Position numbers and translations under genes: made by a program. A stretch of DNA of 64,000 bases from Polymyxa betae (lineage: Eukaryota; Endomyxa; Phytomyxea; Plasmodiophorida; Plasmodiophoridae), in assembly GCA_003693705.1 (NCBI GenBank), contig RBZT01000781.1, forward strand, positions 62,001 through 126,000. The letters run 5' to 3'. Below are positions 10,439-20,445 of the stretch, in pieces. The first letter of the stretch is position 1; each line of letters begins with the position of its first letter. The notes beneath the pieces were generated by a model. That model searched no databases, had not been told where the DNA came from, and was given only the letters and a program-made list of their open reading frames with translations.

Positions 10439-11118
10439 CTCACTCTCGCAATCCGATTAATTCTCCCAACTCCGAAATGGCCTGTCTTGGCGAATATTCA
10501 GATTCCTAGTGAATATCAATATCGTTATAAATATGAAATTTCAGATATTGTAACATAAAACTGAAAATTGACATCGTTAATTATGAGTTTTCAGATGCTG
10601 TAACATAAAACTGAAAAATAAAATCGTTTTAAAATTTGAATTGGTCAACAGAGCGAAATACCATTAGGTTGAATAATTGAAGTATTGATAGTAAAGATTT
10701 ATGAACGTGATGCAGCTGTTTGTGGGCCGGATCGACACGTTTGACAGAATGGCAGCTATCAATCGTCAGCTTCGTGATCGCCCATTCCCTTTAGGAACTG
10801 GAGATCGAGGAATTAATGCATCAACTGCAATATCATAGTCTGCATTGATCATTCGTGTACAATACCAGCTTGCATTCACTCTGCTATGTCGTTGATTTGA
10901 GGTGACGCTGTTGCATTTCAGTTCTTGATGTTTGTTAACACGAAGAGTCGTAACTCCCAACCCAGATATGGCTGCGATCACAAATAGAAGAGTCATATAC
11001 TGGTGGCCATTTGAACAGTATTATGGAGCATTCAACGAATGTGTCGAGACTTCACGCTTCCATTCGCGTTTAAAGCGGGATCGAAAATTGCGAACGCGCA
11101 TTCATTCCAACTCAAACG
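10439..11118. other. Intergenic, with a doubtful ORF pair
   Basis: Apart from the tandem repeat, a minus-strand frame at 10766-10996 begins like a signal peptide (MTLLFVIAAISGLG) and a plus-strand frame overlaps it at 10932-11135. They are antisense to each other, so at most one is real. The plus frame could be a 5' exon of the coiled-coil gene that follows, but no donor has the phase needed to join it. Confidence 0.35.
10519..10628. repeat. Imperfect tandem repeat, ~50 bp period
   Basis: ATCGTT occurs at 10521, 10573 and 10623, and TAACATAAAACTGAAAA occurs at 10551-10567 and again exactly 50 bp later. Intervening bases are diverged but alignable. The array lies about 80-190 bp upstream of the acidic orphan gene. 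It may be a promoter-region duplication. Confidence 0.6.
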
Positions 11119-11565
11119 ATGCAGAGAGACCTTGAATCGGCTGAGGATCGCACCGTAGTATTGTCGCGCGACAAAGCCCTGGTCCATTCTAGAATTAGCC
11201 AGCTAGAGAAAAAGGTGCTGGATTTATCCGATGTAGCTGCGTGCTGCTGATTTCTTATAGCTTGCTGCACAAAAAGTCGCCGTCTATGAAACAGAAACTG
11301 CAGTAAAACGACAACAAGTATCTATCGTTATTGGGAAGTATACTTTCAGATCCTAACTTCTTTGTTCTAGAATGTTTACGTCCGACGTAGAAACATTTTC
11401 TTCAGAACTAAATCCGAGGCAGCCGCTGTGCAGCAACAAAAAGGTACTTTGTTTCACCAATGACAATCTTTTCGCGTGACGAAGATCTCAGCGGTTTCTG
11501 ACAAGCTGGAAGAGCGATTAGGAAATTTGCAAGAAAGTGTGAAAGCCATGGATCACTTCAGCTAA
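11119..11565 (+). CDS. Small coiled-coil protein, four exons
   Basis: Exons 11119-11232, 11261-11317, 11371-11443 and 11492-11565 join in phase across introns of 28, 53 and 48 nt, giving about 105 aa. Without splicing every exon runs into a stop. The product is almost entirely charged alpha-helix with heptad-like leucines (SRISQLEKKVLDLSD, SDKLEERLGNLQESVKAM), so a coiled coil is likely. An in-frame extension upstream of the ATG (reading GIENCERAFIPTQT) is open to 11074, so the true start may lie in a further 5' exon. No family recognised; it could be a kinetochore, tubulin-cofactor or BLOC-type subunit, but that is a guess. Confidence 0.5.
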
Positions 11566-11619
11566 AACATACAATCGTTTCTCTTAATCTATATTATTAT
11601 ATATATATAATTATTGAAC

Positions 11620-13486
11620 CTAGTAATTCGTAATCGTTTCGAAAGTGTCAAATACACCAGGACCTGAAGAATCTGTCCTGCAAACACCAGCGCCTCCAGA
11701 GCAGGAAAAGTAGCAGTCTGTCGTGAGGACGAACTTTTTCTCAATATTGGAACGGAATTCTTGCAGAAATACGAACAAGACTGATACAAGCCGCATTGGA
11801 TAAGAATCCAAATCAAAACGAATCAAGATCGAGGAATCCGATGGGAGTGACTTCACTTCCGTAAACAGCTTGTCGAGGTTGAGTCCCACGTCTCCATCGA
11901 CGTTCCAGGTCGCGATTTTGAATCCATGGCTGGTCACTTCCCGGGCACGACCATTGTCGAATTCACCAAAAGGTGGTCTGAGCTGATTGAAGTCAGTCAT
12001 GTTTGCGGCTCCAACGCATTGCTCCAGCCAATCCCTTGATTCGGTGAGTTGGAAGTCAATCTGCTGGGCGGTCATCGCTTTCATTGATTCGCCATTCCAG
12101 CCGCCCAGTTGAATGGCGTGGCCGCGTTCCATAGCAAGCTTGACTTGGTTGCACGACTCAGATGAGCATAGACCTGGACGAATGAAGAACGTCGCCGGTA
12201 TATGTGCTGAATCGAGCTCTGCCAAGACTTCAGCAGTTGGCCAGCCATCAAATGTCACCGCAATGAGATTGGGATGCTTGCCGCAGTAATTGAAAGCGTT
12301 TAGGCCGCTAGAACCTTCAGCTAAGGTGCAATGTGCACCTGTCCATCCAACATCGCAGCGATCACAATTGTCTCCAACAACGTGATTGTTGATACAAGTG
12401 CATTGACCAGTGCCATTTACACCATCGTTACAAATTCCCCATTCTTTCTTGCAAGTACAGACTTGAAGGCAATCGGGTCCATAGCGTCCAGGAAGACATT
12501 CATGGCAATTACCGGCAAATCCTTCAGGGCAAATGCACTGCCCATCGCCATTGATTCCATCATTGCAAACTCCACGACCGCAATCACCACACTCAAACTC
12601 ACAACGAGTGCCATAGCGACCTGTAAGCACATTGAGCCCAGATCACACCACATATATAAACACCAACCTGCTACACAATCAGCACAATCCGGGCCTTTGA
12701 AGCCATCCGGGCACGTGTTGTCATCGTTGTCCACAATAATATCCACATGTTGCTGTGACTCGACTACGACTATTTCGAGGTCTGAACCACATCGGACATC
12801 GTGAGGGCTGGTGCAGTGCTGGAAAAGGATTTCCTCAGTTGACACGTCTTTGATGGAGTAGAATAAAGCGATGTTGAGGTTAATCGCCACTTTGAATGCC
12901 ATTTTAGCATCCTCAAGGGCCGAAGCGCCTTCGATATATATCCCGCCTTCCATAGTTTTGCTGATATAAGAGCTTGGCTGAGCTTTTTGGATTGCCTCAA
13001 GGATGCTTTTCAGCTGTTCGTCTTCAAGAGCTGGATCGAAAGAGACCAAATATTTCGGTGTCGAATAATGAGCAGAGGCATTCTTGGCTGATCTCGCCGA
13101 CAAATTTTTGGCGAGCAGGACAGCACCGATGACCACTGCTGAAACTACCAATGTTGCAACGACCGTCACAATGATAAACTGATCAGTGCATCAGACAAAT
13201 GCAGAGCGGAACAGCAATTGCGGCGAACCTTTTGACGCCGACTGTGTCCATTAACCTCTGAGCTGTGAACAATAACGACTGGGTCGGCATGGAAGCCTAC
13301 GGAATCGCGAGGCGATCTTATGTTGATCATTTCGTGCGAACCGTCGTCTCCTGTTCGTTCAAAATCTGATGCAGTGATAATCACACTAAATTCTGTATGG
13401 AAGGGAATAGGGAAGGCAGCCACAATAGTGCCTGGCAGAAGACCAATCTGGAATAGTTCAGGGGGCCCCCAACAACTGTTTGACAC
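11620..13486 (-). CDS. Membrane-anchored EGF-NodB protein, likely inactive deacetylase
   Basis: Three exons joined in phase: 13486-13229, 13178-12668 and 12620-11620 (introns of 50 and 47 nt). Order from the N-terminus: about 85 residues with no recognised fold; one transmembrane helix (FIIVTVVATLVVSAVVIG); an alpha/beta segment (YLVSFDPALEDEQLKSILEA) reminiscent of I9-type propeptides; several cysteine-rich EGF-like units with repeated C-N-D-G-[IV]-N-G-x-G-Q-C; and a polysaccharide-deacetylase (NodB) domain. In NodB, motif 1 reads VTFDGWP instead of TFDDGP, the HxxxH motif 2 is absent, RPPFG and ATWNVDGD are kept, and the last motif has ILIRFD instead of the usual His-Asp. It is therefore probably a glycan-binding pseudoenzyme. 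The first in-frame start (a GTG) is doubtful; a short 5' exon is likely missing. Confidence 0.75.
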
Positions 13487-13551
13487 ATGGGATCACGATC
13501 GTCACAGACTCTGTCTGATTCTAGATAGAGTGACACCCTGATAGTACACGT

Positions 13552-14913
13552 ATGGCGGCCCAGGAGACCAGCCCAGGCACCCCATTCGCTTCCCAGCCTG
13601 ATGTTACAGTACGAGAAATTCCATCGCTGCGGGCGTGCTCGGGGCCTTCACGGACCGCAGTTTCCTGCCAGCTCGCGACGATGTCGGTGAACCAAGGGCG
13701 CCCAATGGCCCCTGGACGTGGCGCTCCGATGCGGCCACGTTCTGCTCAGTTCGGTGTCGGCCGGGTACCACCATCACCACAGACATGGCGACCCGCGCCG
13801 TCGGCTCCCTCTTCGTTCCATCACCAGATGCCGACGTATCATCAGGTTAGTTAAGGCGATTCTATAAAATTGACTTTGGATCGATTTGTTTATTTTCCAC
13901 TATTGCATACAACGCGACCAGATTGATCAGTCCCTATAGGGATATCAACAACAGGCGCCTGGCGATCAATATGGATATCAAGCTGACTATCAATATCATC
14001 AACAACAGCCATTTCAGCCTCAGCAATCCTCGTCTTTCGTGCAGGCAGCGCCGGCTCTGGCTGCCTTTTCTCAGTTTCCTCAGAACGAAGCCGTACAACA
14101 AGCTGTTTTAAATCTGGCTAAAGACCAAATGGGAAACATGTCTTGGCTCTCTATGAATCGCTTTCGCTATTATTTCCATGTGAACAACTCCTATGTCGTC
14201 AAGAAATTGCAAATTATTCTTCTTCCCTACTTGCAGAAAGTATGCATTTCCTTTAATCTTTTGCTGCATGAGCTCGACTAATTTTTTCATTAGCGCTGGT
14301 CAAGGGAACGTAACAGTCACGAAGGCGAAGGAAACGCATTTCTTCCACCCAGCGCTGATGTCAATGCACCTGATCTTTACATTCCATTAATGGCGTTCGT
14401 GACCTACATTCTGATGATGGGTTTTGTTTTGGGGATGAGCAAAGCGTTCACGCCTGAAATCTTGGGGGCTACCGCCACTTGGGCATTGGCGATTTTGATA
14501 CTGGAAGTTTTCCTACTCAGGGTTGGATTTGCTGTTGTTGGAAGCAATGCAAGCGTCGTGGCACCGCCTTTGCTTGATTTGATTGCCTATTCTTCGTACA
14601 AGTTCGTCATATTAGTTGTCGATCTTGCTGTATGGGCACTTTCTTATCATAATTCCACATTGTATTGGGTTATATCGATTTTTACTGGTATATCAATGAC
14701 AGTATTCATGGTACGAATCAAGACATTATGATAGACTTATGTCATTGAATTGTTAACCAGGCTCGAACTTTACAAAGGGCTTTCGTGCCCCGAGTCGATG
14801 GGTCATTCGGTATGGATGATGGCAATAAATCGACCAGACAGCTGTTCTTGATTGCGGTCGGTGTCTGCCAAATCCCATTGTGTGTAGTCCTGGGTCGTTC
14901 AGTCGCTCGCTGA
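13552..14913 (+). CDS. YIF1: YIF1-family Golgi membrane protein
   Basis: Exons 13552-13845, 13940-14239, 14294-14710 and 14761-14913 join in phase (introns of 94, 54 and 50 nt), giving about 387 aa. The N-terminal half is Pro/Gln/Gly/Tyr-rich (QYGYQADYQY) as in YIF1. A conserved cytoplasmic block (LKDQMGNM-like NLAKDQMGNMSWLSMNRFRYYFHVNNSYVVKKL, in pieces) leads into DLYIPLMAFVTYILMMGF and four to five transmembrane helices, the YIF1 signature. With YIP1 this protein takes part in ER-Golgi vesicle traffic. An internal ATG at 13682 (MSVNQGRPM) is an alternative start. It is divergent from the EGF-NodB gene, with the start codons under 100 bp apart. Confidence 0.85.
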
Positions 14914-14961
14914 TGAAAGGTATGATAAATTTTAGTTATAAATACAGTAGATATATTATCG

Positions 14962-16033
14962 CTAAGGAGCGCTTGCTGGAGCTTGACTCTGTGCTTTTCG
15001 TTTGAGGTATCGTTCACGGGCGGCTGCTGCTAATTCCTCTTTAGACGGTTTAGGTGGTGATGGGGCCCTTGCCTCAGATTCAGGCTTCACGTCAGAATCC
15101 ACAGCCGTAGATTCTTGAACAGATTCTTTACTTTTGCTTTCAGTTTTCGAGGGCTCTTGTTCGCGTCCTCTTTTCGTACCAATTGTGGGAGACTTTCTAG
15201 ATTCTGGTTGAGTTAAAGAGTTTGTTAAATTTTCGGATCTCGGTTCAGATAGATCCTTTTCCACAGACTTCTCTTCGACTTTCGCTACCTTGTCGGCGAT
15301 CACTGGTCCTTGATTTTCAACAACAGCTGCCGGCTGGCTTGACAATCGAGCAGCTTCTGGCTCGAGAGATGTCGGAGATGCAGGCGGCTCATTAAGAAGA
15401 TGAGAGAGAAATCCTCCAGCCATGCCAGCAATTGTCGGGCCTTTATTACGCCTATCGATGAGATCTTGCTGCGTTTGCCAGGCCTTATCTTTGATCATCT
15501 GGTTTTTATAACCGGAAGTAATGAATGCTTCTGTTTGCGAAAATTTCTCATCCTCAACAATGCGTTCCTTAACGATGTTTCTTTGGTAAATAACGGCTTG
15601 TTCTCGGTTACGTTCTTCGACTCGTTTAGCAACTTTATCGAAATATTTCGGCTTACTGCAAATCAGCAAAACTTTAAATCGCATGGTCATTCTGTTTACC
15701 TTACGATCGGCATCTGCACTTAACTTGGCAGCAATCTGGCCCCGTTTCTTTTCAGCCATAGACTCATAGACATCGTCATAGGCATAAACATTAGGATCCT
15801 CGGCGAGAAGCTTCACCTTCTCTTGCTCGGCCTAGACAAATGAAAACTTGCACTATAAAAATGAGAGAGTACACTGGAACCTTCTGCTTTTGTCGTTCGC
15901 TTTGCGTGGCGATCTGGGACGCGATCGTATGTTCGGGTTCGTCTTTAGGCTTTAACTGGTCAAAAACGTTAACAGCTGCAGTCGGTTTGTTGGACTTCTT
16001 TGTATTGAGGTTCAATCCATACTTGAGGATCAT
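14962..16033 (-). CDS. NSRP1: NSRP1-like nuclear speckle splicing regulator
   Basis: Exons 16033-15881, 15831-15700 and 15651-14962, with introns of 49 and 48 nt. The start MILKYGLNL matches the family's short N-terminal motif. The conserved core follows: LLAEDPNVYAYDDVYESM, DRKPKYFDKVAKRVEERNRE, and EDEKFSQTEAFITSGYK, which together make the DUF2040/NSRP1 domain. The C-terminal third is disordered and rich in K, E, S and P. NSRP1 (CCDC55) influences splice-site choice in nuclear speckles. The gene is convergent with YIF1, 48 bp between stops. Confidence 0.85.
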
Positions 16034-16722
16034 GGTTTAAAGCCAGCGGACTTTGCCAGCGATTCTCAGAGGCGAAAACCCGCCCTGTGAATAGCAATGA
16101 CTCGGGCTCAAATCGAATTAGATCGGAGTTCGAAGTTTTCGTAAAAGTGCGAAAAAAATTGCTGCTTTGGCGCGTTTGACTTCCCAAATATCCGTTCATC
16201 GCTAAGTACAAACTTTACCAGTCTGCCTTACCTAAGTGACTGCTGAGTTAGACTTCCAAAAATGCGAATTTTTACAAGCTTCATCGTTTTGACGGCCGAG
16301 GCAATCATCAATTAAGCTGAAAAAAAAAAAGCCACTCTATGAACCAAGCAGCCGAACTCAAGCAGGCAGATTGTCTCCCCATAGTACGATTACGAATAAT
16401 TGAATAAATTTAACGTTAATTTTTATTTGTTTGCAAAAGCGATAGCCTTTAATTTTTCAAGATGCTGCATTTGAAAGACAATCTAAGAAAACATGGCCTC
16501 TATTTCTTCATCAGCTAGCAAATCGAACCCTATTCTAGATCGTTTTCAAGCCGGCTATCCATCACAGCCTCATACTCATTGAGAATTCCAGAAGCCAGCA
16601 AAAGATATGTAGTGTGGAACAGGATGGTCAAAGCTGTGACTAAAACCCCTTGCTAACAGTGAACTTTTGTATTATTTATCGACCGGATGAATCAACCACC
16701 GACTACGCTTAATGTTCGATCG
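16034..16722. other. Intergenic spacer
   Basis: Upstream region of the NSRP1-like gene and 3' flank of a weak minus-strand gene. It holds a 10-bp adenine run near 16320 and AT-rich stretches but no frame or RNA gene I can support. Confidence 0.5.
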
Positions 16723-17094
16723 CTACCTCATATCTTCACTTGTAGATTTCTTCGTACTTGACGATCGATGCTTCCCGAATGCCAGACTGTCGTCCGATGG
16801 TGGGGATCTCGCCTTCGGTCCCTGGACAGCGTAGACAAAGCCACCGCAGACTCCTTCGAGACCAGTCTGCTTAGCGAGCTGCTCTCCCGCTTCGACGGCC
16901 ATTGGCACGTCAGTAATGCTGAGAGAGGCAGTGCATACAGGTACTGATTGCTGCTTTTAAGCTCTAAAGCCTTTCTAATTAGCTTAGATCTATCGCCAAT
17001 GATTCCACCCGACTCGATCCGGTTCTGCAAACAGCTGCAATTCGGAGTGGTCTTAGAAGGTCAATTTTACATCAACTGCTATCGTCGATGCCAT
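16723..17094 (-). CDS. Small hypothetical protein
   Basis: A minus-strand exon at 16723 to about 16960 reads convincingly (SITDVPMAVEAGEQLAKQTG, then GVCGGFVYAVQG and a Ser/Lys-rich tail). Two tiny upstream exons (17071-17094 starting MASTIAVD, and about 17015-17034) can be joined across a 36-nt and a longer intron in phase, giving about 90 aa. No family recognised. The junctions are tentative and the true 5' end may lie elsewhere. Confidence 0.3.
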
Positions 17095-17464
17095 CTTGCA
17101 TCATGTTCTGCAATCCTGGACAAGTTCGCCTACGATATAATGGCGGCATCGTCACTGATATTTATTCACTGCCTCCATCGCTCGCATTGACAACGGGACC
17201 GGTAGTCGCGCCTCAGTCCTCATCTAATTCAAAGTCGGCGCCGAAACCCATCATATCATGCAAGAGGCAAGCCAGACACAAGCCTAACAGCAGCTTTATG
17301 CTATCACCGTTCTTACATTAAATTGTGAAGTAACTGTATCTATTATCTCAATCCTGATCGTCTTCTTAAGGTGTGAGCTTGCCACTGCTTTGCTGTCAGT
17401 TATTACGCCTCTTATCTCATTATCATTTGGAGCATCTCAGCTGTGTGCGTATGGATTTGTAGCA

Positions 17465-17974
17465 TCATCGAAAGTAGAAATCAAATCCCAGTTGCAATTT
17501 GCCTTCGGCGCACTGTTTAGGGTGTGATGACCCCAAGTGTCCCCCACGCCCCCAACGTACTACAGTATCACATTTCACATTTGACATTGATGATTCTACT
17601 TCGTTGTCTTTATTGAATTCTAAAATTGCCCGAGTTTGTTGAAGTTGGCCACTCGATGTCGGTCCATCCATTTGTAACTAACAAGCTGGAGCACGTCAAC
17701 TGCCGTCCAGGCAGCATTCGTCTTTCGAAATCTCGCAGATTGAAAGAAAGTAAGACCAAATTACTGAGGCGGTCGCCTTTATGTTGTGCTGGGGTCTTGC
17801 CAGCTCATAGTCTGATCGTCCAGCTGCGCTGACTACAATGAAGCTGTCGAATTTGAACGGATACCTATTCTCTGGAGACTGCCATAAAGCAATTGAATCA
17901 ATGCCTTGTATCACCAGTGAGCCAGGATGTTCGAAGTGGCATTGCCTTTTGCAGTCAGAGGTACTCCTCACCAA
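17465..17974 (-). CDS. Hypothetical protein, partial 5' end
   Basis: Two minus-strand frames, about 17974-17766 and 17671-17465, join in phase 0 through a donor TCA/GTAATT and acceptor TTAG, removing roughly 90 nt. The product is beta-strand-like (PGSLVIQGIDSIALW, KFDSFIVVSAAGR, RAILEFNKDNEVE) and cysteine-poor, ending LQLGFDFYFR. The first codon is not an ATG, so a 5' exon is missing. I do not recognise the fold; a beta-sandwich domain is possible. Confidence 0.35.
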
Positions 17975-18049
17975 ATGAATTCATTCACATTTGTCAGCAC
18001 TTATAAATCTGTTCTGTTTGCATCGTTCAAACATTGACAACGCCAGCAG

Positions 18050-18380
18050 ATGCAGACATGCAGAACAGAATGCCTTCGCTCTGTTTATGAGATCGATGAC
18101 ATCGCCCGATCTGAAGTGAGGATCAAGACGAACAGGGTGAAACAAATTTTGTATGCAGGAAAGAGCTGCTGCTTCGAAAGAACAATGTTTCTCTAATAAC
18201 TCTGTTCGTCTCTGTAAAAACCGCTCTCGTTTTACCCATTGCTTGAAATCAAACCCGATTCACTATGAACCGGAATTGCAAGGTCGGTTATCGGCTGGTG
18301 TCGAGCTTTGCCAACAGATCTTAACGGAAACGAAAGTCTGTGTATCTGAGCAAACGAATTACATTACTGGAGACGGATAG
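18050..18380 (+). CDS. Small Cys-rich hypothetical protein
   Basis: ATG at 18050, exon to 18115, a 43-nt intron with donor GTGAGG and acceptor TGCAG, then 18159-18380 in phase; about 95 aa with seven cysteines and no signal peptide. Segments such as EDDIAR-like EIDDIARSEERAAASKEQCF look helical. No family recognised. The spacing fits a twin-Cys intermembrane-space type protein, but the cysteine pairs are not in clean CX9C order, so this is only a candidate gene. Confidence 0.35.
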
Positions 18381-18602
18381 CGTTTGTTGTTTGTCGCTGA
18401 GGATGGAGTCGATGACAATCCCTCAAGGGCTGTTTTTATAATACAATCAAAACGTTCCAGGTGATGATGGGTTGAAAGGATGCTTCCTCCTGTTGAACGT
18501 TTTCGAGAATATCAGTTTGCGAAGTCAACATCGCCAAGACGTATGCGATCCCATAATAAGCGATCAATTTATAAACGAATTAAACACGTCTTATCAATAA
18601 AA

Positions 18603-19856
18603 TTATTGAGATCTCTTTACTGGCTTCCGCTCTGGGTGAATATTAATGATCGAGATACTGACCGGCCCCAATGCTTCTTGTCGATAGAGCACGACTACTC
18701 GTGGAACTGGTTTCCGATCAACTTCATACAGCCAGGCTTTATTCGACACGAAATCAGCGACCCCAATCAACGCATGTTTATTTGAAGCTGCTGATGAGAT
18801 CACGACGCTTTCGCAGCAAAGTGTGTTTCTGCAATAAGGATACGACATCATCGGGTTGGGATATACAGCCTCGCCGTTGAACCATAGGTCGCCGTGCTCA
18901 CCCGTAATTGGGTCAATATACCAGATTGTTGATTCATACCAATCGTATATTAAACCGGAGCTGGACATTCGCAAATCGACAGGCGAACATACAGTATCAC
19001 AATATTGCAGCCAGAGAAGACTGCCATCGTTAGCATTGTAAACTTTGATGGCGATGTTTCCAATAGCGATCGTACAATGCATCTCCATAATGACATGCTT
19101 CCGAAGCTGGAACTCCGAATCAAAGGCACTGCCGTCGTGCCGATGGCTCCATAAACACGAACATTGGCATTGGTTATCTTCGCCAGGAGCTATTCGATAG
19201 ACAGCAGCGTACAGATGAGAGACGAATAAGAGCTTATCGCCCCAGAAACATCTTACGTATCTCGGAATAATATTGTCAACATTCGATGAGACCTTTATAG
19301 GGGTTGGGATCGTCCCGGGACATGCATTGTTGGCAATTTGCTTCGGGCAAAAAAACGAAATCGCTCGATTCAGGCGGACACACAGCAACCTGCTCTGTCC
19401 AGGATCCAGAGGCGAATTGAGTATTCGTTGGAATTCGATTGGGTAGGTTCCGATGAAGTTCCCATTCGGATCTATCAGACTGAAGCTTGACGGCCTCATA
19501 GTCAAGAAATAATCGCCAACCATCAGAACCAAATCTTTCGTCTCGCAGCCGGGAACCAGAACGCATCCGAGGCGATAAGAACCAGACGGAATCTCCGGCA
19601 TCGGTTCGGTGTACGACATTCGGACGAATCTCGGCAGCCTATCTGAACGAATCGAGATTCGGTGTCGAAACCCAAGCTTCCAATCGGCGGGTGGACGAAC
19701 CGGATTCACTAATCTCGATAAACGATGAGAAATGGTCGCCGTCCGGATTCGGTCGCGAAAGGCGCGCGACACCGATTCGCAGACCAGAATGCCGCTAGGG
19801 CCCAGAAATTCGAGGATGCGGGCCATCGCCTCCTCGGATTCCAGGGACGTCAGCAT
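18603..19856 (-). CDS. F-box protein with propeller-like C-terminus
   Basis: Single exon of about 417 aa from ATG at 19856 (the frame is open to 19895 without another ATG). Residues about 5-45 form an F-box: EEAMARILEFLGPSGILVCESVSRAFRDRI, quoted here in order as EEAMARILEFL and ILVCESVSRAFRDRI. The rest alternates short hydrophobic strands with polar turns (LVLMVGDYFLTM, KLLFVSHLYAAVYRIA, SVVISSAASNKHALIGVAD), like a beta-propeller substrate receptor. F-box proteins link SKP1-Cullin1 ubiquitin ligases to substrates. No WD or Kelch repeats are clear, so the target is unknown. It is divergent from WDPCP. Confidence 0.75.
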   Translation of the reverse strand: MLTSLESEEAMARILEFLGPSGILVCESVSRAFRDRIRTATISHRLSRLVNPVRPPADWKLGFRHRISIRSDRLPRFVRMSYTEPMPEIPSGSYRLGCVLVPGCETKDLVLMVGDYFLTMRPSSFSLIDPNGNFIGTYPIEFQRILNSPLDPGQSRLLCVRLNRAISFFCPKQIANNACPGTIPTPIKVSSNVDNIIPRYVRCFWGDKLLFVSHLYAAVYRIAPGEDNQCQCSCLWSHRHDGSAFDSEFQLRKHVIMEMHCTIAIGNIAIKVYNANDGSLLWLQYCDTVCSPVDLRMSSSGLIYDWYESTIWYIDPITGEHGDLWFNGEAVYPNPMMSYPYCRNTLCCESVVISSAASNKHALIGVADFVSNKAWLYEVDRKPVPRVVVLYRQEALGPVSISIINIHPERKPVKRSQ

Positions 19857-20445
19857 TGGATGATTTCCGGCAACCGATGACGACGACACCGTCACAGCGG
19901 CGGCTGCGGCAATCTGTCATTTATCTGTTGTCCGAGATTTGTTCGTTCTTGTATTGCATCTGCCAAGGCAATTAATATGCAAAGAAGTCTTTCTTCCCTC
20001 CAATCCAATTTATTCTTGAATGTGATCGGTTTTTGTTCAAATCAATGCTCATCGAATAGTTTTTATTCATTCTTCTCGATTTGTTTTGCTGCCTAAACAA
20101 ACATGTTGATGTATTATTTTGTCAAAGCTCTGGCAGAATATGAAAAGGGTCATCTTCCGAACCAGAATCGTTGGAACTGCACTAACAGCAAGAATTCACA
20201 GGTTTCCAGATTTTATCAGGAAAAGCAGTCGTCGTCTCCAACGAAACTTCTTCTTGCTCGTACAGCAACGAACTTCCGTGTTATCCTGTGTTAAACATAG
20301 ATCTTACTCGAGCGAATTCTCTATCAGCATCACTTTAGCACGAAGTTTATGTTTCATCCACTGCTATTTACAGTCTGACTTTCAGATTTTTTTTTTTTGA
20401 CAAAAACGGCCTGTTTCAGGCCCGTTTTTATTGCCTTCAGTATCG
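19857..20445. other. Divergent promoter, with possible 5' exon and hairpin
   Basis: Lies between the F-box gene (-) and WDPCP (+). Short plus-strand frames at 20103-20400 could be a 5' exon of WDPCP (starting MLMYYFVKALAEYEK) but no clean join was found. A strong hairpin with a T-run lies at 20402-20429, only 16 bp before the WDPCP ATG; see the separate entry. Confidence 0.4.
20402..20429 (+). promoter_or_regulatory. Perfect-stem hairpin before WDPCP start
   Basis: AAAAACGGCCTG pairs with CAGGCCCGTTTTT across a TTT loop, with a single bulged C: a 12-bp stem. A run of ten thymines precedes it at about 20386-20398. In the mRNA it would sit in the 5' leader just before the start codon, or in an upstream intron. 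A bacterial terminator shape is coincidental in a nuclear genome. Function unknown. Confidence 0.3.

Noticed and set aside
10766..10996. Secreted small protein on the minus strand
   Set aside because: The signal-peptide-like start is antisense to an equally open plus-strand frame and the rest has no protein-like pattern.
13229..13486. Galectin domain in the N-terminus of the EGF-NodB protein
   Set aside because: A loose resemblance (LLPGTIV, VVIVHSSEVNG) lacks the HxNxR and WG.E sugar-binding residues.
20402..20429. Rho-independent terminator
   Set aside because: Shape fits, but the window is nuclear with spliceosomal introns; bacterial termination does not apply.
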